The notes beneath the pieces are model-generated. The model was given only the letters and a program-made list of their open reading frames with translations. It searched no databases and had not been told where the DNA came from. A stretch of DNA of 6,860 bases from JBIQLO01 sp044464175 (GTDB lineage: Bacteria; Planctomycetota; Phycisphaerae; Tepidisphaerales; Tepidisphaeraceae), in NCBI GenBank assembly GCA_044464175.1, contig JBIQLO010000208.1, positions 1 through 6,860 on the forward strand, written 5' to 3'. Numbering within the stretch: the first letter of the stretch is position 1; every line of letters begins with the position of its first letter. A program made the position numbers and the translations under genes. This document shows, piece after piece, positions 1 through 4,970 of this stretch.

Positions 1-300
1 CCCGCTGCGGCACAAAAATGCACCCCTTCCTCCAGGCGCTGTAGGGCACGCTATTCACGATTTGATGCAAAGGCCGACAATTTAAATCGGAAGTGCCTGT
101 CAATCCGAGCCGACTGGCGAGGAATCCAGCGTCCATGCATGGGGCCAGCTTCCTCGCCAATAACCTTGGAATGACATCGGCTTACGCTGAATTGCCGACG
201 CCTGCGCGTCAAATCCTGTTCAGCCGCCGCTGCTGCGGCGTGCCGATGTATCGAACTCAAACAGAGCACGCGCGAGTAATCCCCTTTTTACCGCCGCGAT
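1..300. other. Intergenic region without a supported gene
   Basis: No reading frame here looks like a protein: the open frames on both strands are low-complexity or lack any recognisable fold. Two structured stretches are visible. One is a 10-bp inverted repeat at 115-124/150-159 (listed separately). The other is a tight GC hairpin, CGCCGC at 225-230 pairing with GCGGCG at 235-240 across a TGCT loop. The second has no T-run on either side, so it is not a convincing terminator for the minus-strand gene that ends at 301. I see no tRNA or rRNA signature. Confidence 0.6.
115..159. repeat. Inverted repeat with central palindrome
   Basis: TGGCGAGGAA at 115-124 is the exact reverse complement of TTCCTCGCCA at 150-159. 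Almost exactly at its centre is the self-palindrome CCATGCATGG (133-142). As DNA or RNA this folds into a 10-bp outer stem, an 8/7-base internal loop and a short inner stem. It could be a protein-binding site, a structured RNA or a remnant of a small mobile repeat. There is no nearby gene on which to base a function. Confidence 0.55.
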
Positions 301-747
301 TCAACCAGATGATTCTCCCTCATCCAATGGAACCTTTAACTTCACTCCATCCTGACTCAGCGGCCGATCTCGCTCCCTCACATATTCCTCAAGCTGAATC
401 GTGCGCGAGATGCCCTTTTCTGTCTCAATCCTCAGCGCTCCATGGATCAGCCACTCTCCCGAGCGCCCAAAAAGACCGCTGGAACCGCCGGCGGGAAAAG
501 AAGCCATCCACTCACAAACCCCCGCCGCGTCCGTCACTCCCACATCCCGCCCATTGAAGTTCACGCTCGCCCCGGCAATCGGCGATGCGGTCGCTGGATC
601 AATCACCGTCAGATGAACCTTCCGGGGCACATCTCCATCCCAGCTTAATCGGGGCAGAAACAGCCATCCCACGGCCAGAAAAGCCACCGCCCCGATTAAG
701 GCGAGAATCCAGAAACGTCGTCTTAAGAAGCGCATGTTCCTGATCAT
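301..747 (-). CDS. Membrane-anchored protein with a carboxypeptidase-regulatory/transthyretin-like domain
   Basis: Taken from the ATG at 745-747 this is 148 residues; a second ATG four codons on (733-735) is equally possible. The frame stays open to a TTG at 918, but those extra residues look non-coding and would overlap a strong opposing promoter, so I reject that start. After a basic N-terminus (MRFLRRR) comes one hydrophobic segment of about 20 residues (ILALIGAVAFLAVGWLFL), an uncleaved anchor or a signal peptide without an obvious cleavage site. The remainder contains HLTVIDPATASPIAGASVNF followed by GVTDAAG. This is the typical strand-turn pattern of carboxypeptidase regulatory-like (transthyretin-fold) domains, where a segment of the form P-I-x-G-A-x-V is followed by T-D-x-x-G. 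Such domains sit on the outer face of membranes as binding or scaffold modules and are not enzymes by themselves. Residues after about 95 are charged and unrecognised. Specific function unknown. Confidence 0.65.
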   Translation of the reverse strand: MIRNMRFLRRRFWILALIGAVAFLAVGWLFLPRLSWDGDVPRKVHLTVIDPATASPIAGASVNFNGRDVGVTDAAGVCEWMASFPAGGSSGLFGRSGEWLIHGALRIETEKGISRTIQLEEYVRERDRPLSQDGVKLKVPLDEGESSG

Positions 748-904
748 ATTGTATGCCCCGCCACTCCGCTTCCCCGTCACCTTCAGTCCCGCCAGTGTGA
801 GTCGTAGGACAGACTTCCAGCCTTTCTCATTCCTTCCCCGTGTTAAACAGCCGGCGACGAGAGGGAGGGGCGTTTCGACCAGGCGAACCTCGCCAGGATT
901 TCCC

Positions 905-932
905 TTGACAAACCCCAAACAAATGTTATACT
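905..932 (+). promoter_or_regulatory. Sigma-70-type promoter, near consensus, extended -10
   Basis: A perfect -35 box TTGACA (905-910) is separated by 16 bases from the -10 box TATACT (927-932), which is also preceded by TG at 924-925 (extended -10). Transcription would start near 939 and read rightwards. It is the best promoter in the window and the likely source of transcription for the small ORF at 1213 and the cluster starting at 1354. The dependence of those genes on it is inferred. Confidence 0.75.
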
Positions 933-1052
933 ACTCTATTATCCAAACCCCTTCACCCATGCCCAATTTCATCCTGCTACTCTCCCCCGTTGTGACCTTG
1001 TTCTCCTCCCCCGCCCTGAACTATCAACTACGACAAAATGTCATCCAAACCC

Positions 1053-1146
1053 AAACGAACCAAACCCAATCCCCCGCTGACGCTATCAAAAACGCGGTTT
1101 TTCACCCCATCGCCACTACGACAGATTACGAAACGAACCAAACCCA
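1053..1146. repeat. 16-base direct repeat in the C-rich leader
   Basis: AAACGAACCAAACCCA occurs at 1053-1068 and again, exactly, at 1131-1146, 78 bases apart. The copies lie in the C-rich, G-poor stretch downstream of the 905-932 promoter. They could be two copies of a binding element in DNA or in the leader RNA, or simply repetitive low-complexity sequence. Confidence 0.6.
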
Positions 1147-1212
1147 TTGCCCCACACCTCCACCTTTTACCCTCTCCCCTCCCCACCCTATCCGTTATAC
1201 TGAACCTTTGCC

Positions 1213-1317
1213 ATGAAGCTCATCTATACTATTCTTTCCGTGGCCGGCTGGGCGTGGTGCGCCTTGGCGTTCGCCTTCCTCGCCTGGCGACTCAAAGCCC
1301 GCGAACGCCCGCGTTGA
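1213..1317 (+). CDS. Small single-pass membrane protein, 34 residues
   Basis: ATG at 1213 to TGA at 1315-1317 gives 34 residues: MKL, then an almost uninterrupted hydrophobic stretch (IYTILSVAGWAWCALAFAF) of about 22 residues, then a strongly basic tail ending RLKARERPR. This is one transmembrane helix with the basic tail expected on the cytoplasmic side. No Shine-Dalgarno sequence is seen, but TATACT at 1196-1201 lies 11 bases before the ATG, so a nearly leaderless transcript is possible besides read-through from the 905-932 promoter. It ends 36 bases before the 482-residue gene on the same strand. Size and layout recall CcmD-like accessory helices, but no cytochrome-maturation gene is nearby, so I give no name. 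It could be a chance frame; the helix-plus-basic-tail design and position argue for a real gene. Confidence 0.5.
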   Translation: MKLIYTILSVAGWAWCALAFAFLAWRLKARERPR

Positions 1318-1353
1318 GGTCCTGATAGTCTGTCTCCTGCCTTCTTCGAAAGA

Positions 1354-2802
1354 ATGACCACCGACCCCGCCATCCATCGCCGCCAGCAGGACCAGTTCAT
1401 TGAACACGTCCGCCCCCTGCTCCAGGACCCGCGCCTCCGCATCGACACCACCGCCGGCCGGCGCGCTGTCACCGCTTTCTTCCGCGACATCAATGAAACC
1501 GACCACGCCGTCGATCTCAAGCGACTCATGAGCGAAATGGGCAAGCCCGACCGCGACCTGGAAGTGCAAATGCCCCAGGGACGCGAGATGGAAATCCTCC
1601 TTTCCCGCCGCTCCCTCCTCTTTTTCAAAAAGCCCGTCGCCTCCCTCCGCGTCATCTGTCTCTCCCCCGACCGCGCTCTCCTGGCCGGCGAGTCTCCCCA
1701 GCCCCTCAAGCCCGCCGACGTCAATCAGATTCTCTCCCGCATCCCGCCCCCGCTGCCCGGCATCCCCGCCACCCTCGTCCTGATGTCCACCAGCGGCTTC
1801 ACCCGCCAGACGCACGAATTGACCGAGCGCACCGCCGGACGCACCCTCATCCTGGCCGAGCCCAACGACGCCGGCGGCTGGTCCGTCCACGGCCCCCCCC
1901 AGACCCAGGCTCTCACCGAACTGTTCGACCCCGAGGAGGAAGCCGCCAAGCGCCGACGCATCACCGACGCCATCGACGCTTCCCACCACGACTTCAGCGC
2001 CTCCGGCGTCGCCGCCGACAAATTGGCCTCGACAACCCAGCTCCCCCTGCAGATGATTGAAGGGGAACTCAAAGCCTACGCCAAGGCCCACCCCGGCCTC
2101 ACCGCCCGTCGCCTCGACGGCCGGATGGTCCTCTTCCGCGAAGGCACAACGCCCCCCGCCGCGCCCGCCGGGTCGGCCGGCAACGGAGGTTCCGACATGC
2201 CCCTGATCGACCGCATCCGCTCCCTCTTTTCCCGAAAAGGGGAGAACGAAAAGAAAATCGCCTTCCTCTCCGAACGCCGAACGCTGCTGAGCCGACAGCG
2301 CGACCAGGCCTACGAGGAGATGAACGCCCTGGAAAATCAGGATGCCGAGCTGCGCGAGCAGTTCCGGACCGCCCGCACCCCCCTCACCAAAAAGCGCATC
2401 ACCAGCCAGCTTCTGCAGCTTCGCAAGGAGATGGAGCGCCGCCAGCAGATGCTTTCGGTCTTCAACCAGCAGATCAACGTCGTCGGCACCCACCTGCACA
2501 ACATCGAGCTGGTCCAGCAGGGCGCTCAGGCCCAGCTCCCCGACGGCGAGCAACTGGCCGCCGACGCCGCCAAGGCCGAGGAAATGCTGGCCGAACTTGA
2601 GGCCGGCAACGAACTGGCCGGCACTCTCTCCACCGGCGCCCTGGCCGGCCTCACCGCCGAAGAGCAGGCCCTCTACGAAGAACTCGAAAAAGAATCCGCC
2701 TCCCCTCCCGCCGAGCCCGCGCCGCCCGCCCCGGCCGCTCCCCAGCGCGCGCCCGCCCCCCCAACCCCGCCTCAGCGCACCCCCCAACCGGAGGCGGAAT
2801 GA
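1354..2802 (+). CDS. Winged-helix-like plus ESCRT-III/Snf7-like fusion protein (hypothetical)
   Basis: A 482-residue protein in two halves. Residues 1-281: a helical start (1-65), a mixed strand/helix part (68-190) including LVLMSTSGFT (141-150) and TLILAEP (164-170), faintly like the core of Mrr-type nuclease folds but without a visible catalytic D-QxK set, and a segment at about 199-264 that reads as a winged helix (LASTTQLPLQMIEGELKAY, then the hairpin-like LTARRLDGRMVLF). A Pro/Ala/Gly linker follows (265-281). Residues 282-482 open with MPLIDRIRSLF, then two long amphipathic helices (about 298-385) rich in K/R, an acidic short helix (403-420) and LTAEEQALYEELEKE (433-447), and end in a Pro/Ala tail. 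By hand count the first 84 residues of this half are net +7 and the rest net -14, the charge layout of ESCRT-III proteins. The next gene looks like a paralogue of this half. Its own Shine-Dalgarno is weak (GAAAGA before 1354). Inferred role: membrane-associated polymer; not established. Confidence 0.8.
   Translation: MTTDPAIHRRQQDQFIEHVRPLLQDPRLRIDTTAGRRAVTAFFRDINETDHAVDLKRLMSEMGKPDRDLEVQMPQGREMEILLSRRSLLFFKKPVASLRVICLSPDRALLAGESPQPLKPADVNQILSRIPPPLPGIPATLVLMSTSGFTRQTHELTERTAGRTLILAEPNDAGGWSVHGPPQTQALTELFDPEEEAAKRRRITDAIDASHHDFSASGVAADKLASTTQLPLQMIEGELKAYAKAHPGLTARRLDGRMVLFREGTTPPAAPAGSAGNGGSDMPLIDRIRSLFSRKGENEKKIAFLSERRTLLSRQRDQAYEEMNALENQDAELREQFRTARTPLTKKRITSQLLQLRKEMERRQQMLSVFNQQINVVGTHLHNIELVQQGAQAQLPDGEQLAADAAKAEEMLAELEAGNELAGTLSTGALAGLTAEEQALYEELEKESASPPAEPAPPAPAAPQRAPAPPTPPQRTPQPEAE
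2185..2199 (+). promoter_or_regulatory. Internal ribosome-binding site and in-frame ATG
   Basis: GGAGG at 2185-2189 lies 7 bases upstream of an ATG at 2197-2199 that is in frame with the 482-residue protein. It is the strongest Shine-Dalgarno match of any plus-strand gene in the window. Starting here would give a 201-residue protein made only of the ESCRT-III-like half, exactly the length of the neighbouring paralogue at 2897-3502. The site falls at the end of the Pro/Ala/Gly linker. Either the fusion also makes a short form, or this is a relic of two once-separate genes. Confidence 0.6.
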
Positions 2803-2806
2803 AAAA

Positions 2807-2894
2807 TCGTGGTCCGTTGTCCGTTGACCGTGGCCCGAATCGTGTCGGACCTTTTGGAATCAACGGACCCCAGACCACGGGCAACGGACCACGA
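2807..2894. repeat. Intergenic inverted-repeat element
   Basis: The 94-base gap between the two ESCRT-III-like genes is almost entirely a repeat structure. TCGTGGTCCGTTG (2807-2819) is the exact reverse complement of CAACGGACCACGA (2882-2894). A second arm pair, CCGTGG (2828-2833) and CCACGG (2875-2880), lies inside. The heptamer TCCGTTG occurs twice in tandem (2813-2826) and twice inverted as CAACGGA (2861-2867, 2882-2888). The right end stops 2 bases before the ATG at 2897 and replaces any ribosome-binding site. It has no T-run, so it is not a standard terminator. It looks like a dispersed intergenic repeat, but copy number cannot be judged from this window. Confidence 0.75.
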
Positions 2895-2896
2895 CC

Positions 2897-3502
2897 ATGG
2901 CCCTGATCCACAAAATCTTCAATCGCCAAAAATCCCTCAGCGACCTGGACTGGCAGGCCCTGCGCAAGGAGGAGATCCTCATTGGCAAACAGCGCGACAA
3001 GCTCTTTGCCAAGTCCGAGCAGATCGTCAGCGAGAAGCGCAAAATCTTCGAACAGGGCGCCGCCCAGAAGTCCCCCGAGCTGCGCAAAAGCCTGGCCATG
3101 AACTTCGAGATGAAAACCCAGGAGCAGCTCATGGTTGCCCGAGAGTTGAACCTGCGCACCAAGGAGCTGATGACTGTCTCGCGCCTCCGGATGATCCAGG
3201 AAAACCGCCGCCACGGCCGCGCTCTGGGCCGCCTCAACGTCTCGGATCGCGATGTCGCCCGCATCAGCCAGTGGATCGAGGATGACGCCGTCAGCACCGA
3301 TATGTATCAGCAGCGCCTGGACCAGGTGCTGGAACTGGGCCACCAGGCCGACCAGGATGCCCTGGCCGCCGGCGGCCTCACCGCCGCCGGCCAGGAACTG
3401 ATGCACATCTGGGATGACCTGGACCGCGGCGCCATCAAGCAACAGGACGCCTTCACCCAGGCCGACACCGCCGCCAGGCGCCGCGCCGAAGAAAAAAATT
3501 AA
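2897..3502 (+). CDS. ESCRT-III/Snf7-like helical protein, 201 residues (hypothetical)
   Basis: A soluble, almost all-helical protein without signal peptide or membrane segment. It opens with MALIHKIFNRQKSL, a short amphipathic start like that of the preceding gene's C-terminal half (MPLIDRIRSLF). Two long charged helices follow, about 17-55 and 58-105, joined at QKSPELRK. The remainder is acidic: ARISQWIEDD (121-130), a helix at 134-157, and LTAAGQELMHIWDDLDRG (161-178). By hand count residues 1-112 are net +11 and 113-201 net -9. QRD at 32-34 matches QRD at 34-36 of the other copy, and the LTA motifs align near residues 161 and 152. ESCRT-III proteins (including bacterial PspA and Vipp1) are helical hairpins of this size that polymerise on membranes, with an acidic autoinhibitory C-terminal half. 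I infer such a fold; plain coiled-coil resemblance is the main alternative. There is no normal Shine-Dalgarno; a repeat element abuts the start. Confidence 0.8.
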   Translation: MALIHKIFNRQKSLSDLDWQALRKEEILIGKQRDKLFAKSEQIVSEKRKIFEQGAAQKSPELRKSLAMNFEMKTQEQLMVARELNLRTKELMTVSRLRMIQENRRHGRALGRLNVSDRDVARISQWIEDDAVSTDMYQQRLDQVLELGHQADQDALAAGGLTAAGQELMHIWDDLDRGAIKQQDAFTQADTAARRRAEEKN

Positions 3503-3507
3503 GAAGG

Positions 3508-3555
3508 ATGAATTCAAAATTATGAATTGGCCTTCATTCATAATTCTTAATTCAT
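3508..3555. repeat. AT-rich imperfect hairpin
   Basis: Bases 3508-3527 pair with 3536-3555 in 18 of 20 positions around the 8-base loop TGGCCTTC. The perfect inner stem is AATTATGAAT/ATTCATAATT. The 11-mer ATTCATAATTC is also repeated directly at 3536-3546 and 3550-3560. This AT-rich block (3503-3570) stands out from the GC-rich genes around it and fills the whole gap up to the ATG of bpt. It could act as an RNA hairpin between two cistrons, supply promoter-like sequence for bpt, or be a dispersed repeat. Confidence 0.7.
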
Positions 3556-3570
3556 AATTCGTAATTTATC

Positions 3571-4450
3571 ATGATGAACGCCTCGCCCTATCCCGCCTGG
3601 CCTCCCCCCCATCCGCTCCCGCTGGCGGTGATTCCGGAGCATCCCTGCCCCTACTTCCCCGACCGTCGCGCCACCCTCCGCGCCTTCGCCCGCGCCCAGC
3701 TCGATCCGGCCGAGTACGAGGCCTTCATGGACGCCGGCTTCCGCCGCAGCGGCACCATCTTCTATCAGCCCATCTGCCGCGGCTGCCGCCTCTGCCTGCC
3801 CATCCGCGTCCCGGTCGATCAATTCCGCCCCGACAAGTCCCAGCGCCGCTGCGCCCGCCGCAACCAGGACCTGCAGATTCAGATTCTGCCCCACCATCCC
3901 CCCCCTGGTCCCCCCCTACCACCCGACCATCCCTCCAGCTCCCGGTCACCCTGTTCGNNNNNNNNNNCGCTGCGCCCGCCGCAACCAGGACCTGCAGATT
4001 CAGATTCAACCCCCCCTCCCCACCCGCGAAAAGTTCGACCTCTACGCCCACTACCTGGCTCAATGGCATCACGCCCCCGAGCCCCCCACCTGGCACGAGT
4101 TCACCGGCTTCCTCTACGACTCCCCCGTCGACTCGATCGAAATCACCTACCACGATCCGGCCGGCCAGCTCCTGGCGGTGGGCCTGTGCGACATCGGCCC
4201 CACCATCCTCAGCAGCCTCTATTTCTACTTCGACCCCGACCACGCCCGCCGGGGCCTGGGCGTCTTCGGCGCCTTGAGCGAAATCGCCCTGGCCCGTCGA
4301 CGCGGCCTGAAGTGGTACTATCTGGGCTACTGGGTCAACGGCTGCTCCGCCATGCAGTACAAGGCCGACTACCGCCCCCACCAGATCCTCCACACCGACG
4401 GCCAATGGCGCGCCCCCGACGAATCGCCCGCGCCCGATCTTTTGCCCTAG
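3571..4450 (+). CDS. bpt: Aspartate/glutamate leucyltransferase (Bpt), interrupted by an assembly gap
   Basis: Bpt moves leucine from Leu-tRNA onto proteins starting with Asp or Glu, marking them for the ClpS/ClpAP N-degron pathway in the cytoplasm. The N-terminal part reads HPCPYFPDRRAT (25-35), FRRSG (57-61) and CRGCRLCLPIRVPVDQFRP (69-87), with family cysteines C26, C69, C72 and C75. The C-terminal part, in another frame, carries FYFDPDHARRGLGVFGAL and WYYLGYWVNGCSAMQYKA, both family hallmarks. The frame break is tied to a 10-N gap (3958-3967) and a duplicated 40-mer (3847-3886 and 3968-4007). Joining 3571-3886 to 4008-4450 restores one frame of 252 residues, close to the usual length of about 240, so the break is most likely an assembly fault and not a pseudogene. 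The start is ATG 3571 or the adjacent ATG 3574. The AT-rich hairpin lies directly upstream, and the response regulator starts 40 bases downstream. Confidence 0.9.
3847..4007. repeat. Duplicated 40-mer flanking the assembly gap
   Basis: The 40 bases at 3847-3886 recur exactly at 3968-4007, and the only N-run in the window (3958-3967) lies between them. The 71 bases at 3887-3957 are C-rich and encode nothing like the Bpt family. The pattern suits two contig ends that share an overlap but were scaffolded with a nominal gap, the 3887-3957 tail being an erroneous or variant contig end. A true tandem duplication is possible but would break an otherwise intact gene. Confidence 0.85.
3958..3967. other. 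Assembly gap (10 N)
   Basis: Ten consecutive undetermined bases inside bpt. The round number and the flanking duplicated 40-mer suggest a placeholder gap, not a measured length. Confidence 0.98.
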
Positions 4451-4490
4451 CCTTGCGGCGCGCCCATCATGTAGAATCCGTAATCGAGCT

Positions 4491-4892
4491 ATGATGGATC
4501 TTCCCCTTACCAACCACTCTCCCGAAGAGTCCGTCCGCCGGATGCGCATCCTCATTGTCGATGACAATGGGCCCACCCGTCTGGGGCTGGGCAAGCTGAT
4601 CCGGCAGGCCGGCGCTGATGTCGTTCTGGCCCGCGACGGCGAAGAGGGGCTGGGCTACCTGCTGACCCAGCACTTCGACGTGTTGCTGACCGACCTGCGC
4701 ATGCCGGTCATGGACGGCTTTGAACTGGTCCACCACTGCCTGAAGCTGCCCCCGCACCACCGACCCGGGCGCATCATCGCCATCAGCGGCGAGTACGATG
4801 CCGGCATGCTCCACGCCCGCGCGGTCCAGTTCCTGCCCAAGCCCCTGAACCTCAATGTCCTGCTGGAGATGCTGGCCGGCAAGCCCAACTAG
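4491..4892 (+). CDS. Single-domain (CheY-like) response regulator
   Basis: A receiver domain that takes a phosphoryl group from a histidine kinase. From the ATG at 4491 it has 133 residues. All conserved positions are present: the acidic pair D24-D25 in ILIVDDN, phospho-acceptor D68 in LLTDLRMPVMDG, the switch serine S99 in AISGE, and K117 in FLPKPLN. The protein ends about 16 residues after the lysine, so there is no output domain. Like CheY or Spo0F it must act by protein binding or phosphotransfer. The receiver proper starts at M18 (ATG 4542); the 17 residues before it are unusual, so the later start is an alternative. No clear Shine-Dalgarno is seen before either start. It follows bpt by 40 bases on the same strand and is followed at once by a terminator, so it is likely the last gene of the cluster. 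No kinase lies in the window, so its partner is unknown. Confidence 0.9.
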   Translation: MMDLPLTNHSPEESVRRMRILIVDDNGPTRLGLGKLIRQAGADVVLARDGEEGLGYLLTQHFDVLLTDLRMPVMDGFELVHHCLKLPPHHRPGRIIAISGEYDAGMLHARAVQFLPKPLNLNVLLEMLAGKPN

Positions 4893-4901
4893 CGCCCCAA
4901 C

Positions 4902-4953
4902 GCAAAAAGCGACCAGAGGCGGGCATCAGGGCCGGCCTCTGGTCGCTTTTTGC
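4902..4953. terminator. Bidirectional intrinsic terminator
   Basis: GCAAAAAGCGACCAGAGGC (4902-4920) pairs perfectly with GCCTCTGGTCGCTTTTTGC (4935-4953), giving a 19-bp stem with a 14-base loop. The AAAAA/TTTTT ends supply a U-tract in both directions. It starts 9 bases after the response-regulator stop and ends 17 bases before the stop of the opposing gene, so it should end transcripts of both convergent genes. Confidence 0.9.
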
Positions 4954-4970
4954 CTCAAACTATATCGCGC

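Larger units (their letters stand above)
748..1212 (+). other. 465-base intergenic region with promoter and C-rich, G-poor leader
   Basis: No protein-like frame is visible; the open plus-strand frames translate to proline/threonine-rich low complexity. The left part (748-904) separates the minus-strand gene from a plus-strand promoter at 905-932. Beyond the promoter the base composition changes sharply. By my count, 941-1200 has about 112 C and only 24 G in 260 bases on the plus strand. If transcribed from the promoter, this would be a long, largely unstructured C-rich, G-poor 5' leader, the composition of Rho-loading (rut) sites. It ends at the small membrane ORF starting at 1213. Confidence 0.55.

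Noticed and set aside
225..240. Terminator for the gene ending at 301
   Set aside because: A 6-bp GC hairpin is present, but no T-run follows on either strand and it lies 60 bases past the stop.
93..557. 154-codon plus-strand frame in the left region
   Set aside because: Compositionally odd, with a Pro/Lys/His-rich end and no family features; it overlaps the better-supported minus-strand membrane protein.
748..918. Upstream TTG start for the minus-strand membrane protein
   Set aside because: The added 57 residues show no protein-like pattern and overlap the plus-strand promoter. The ATGs at 747 or 735 place the basic residues and membrane anchor at the N-terminus.
734..1216. 160-codon plus-strand frame in the C-rich intergenic stretch
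   Set aside because: Its translation is Pro/Thr/Gln low complexity produced by G-poor DNA and it runs through the promoter at 905-932.
1213..1317. CcmD (cytochrome c maturation helix)
   Set aside because: Only size, one helix and a basic tail agree; no other ccm gene is present in the window.
1195..2787. 530-codon open frame on the minus strand opposite the fusion gene
   Set aside because: It is Gly-rich low complexity with no recognisable fold and is the mirror of a GC-rich coding strand. The plus-strand frame has coherent domains and a paralogue.
2197..3502. Classical PspA/Vipp1
   Set aside because: The N-terminal PspA pattern (a G-x-F-x-R-hydrophobic start and a DPEKL-type segment) is missing in both proteins. 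The C-terminal acidic helix spacing looks more Snf7-like.
2651..3541. 296-codon minus-strand frame across the second ESCRT-III-like gene
   Set aside because: It crosses the repeat-filled gap and the AT-rich hairpin and shows no family features; a shadow of the plus-strand gene.
3571..4450. bpt as a true pseudogene
   Set aside because: The only lesion coincides with the N-gap and the duplicated 40-mer; collapsing the duplicate restores a full-length frame with all motifs.
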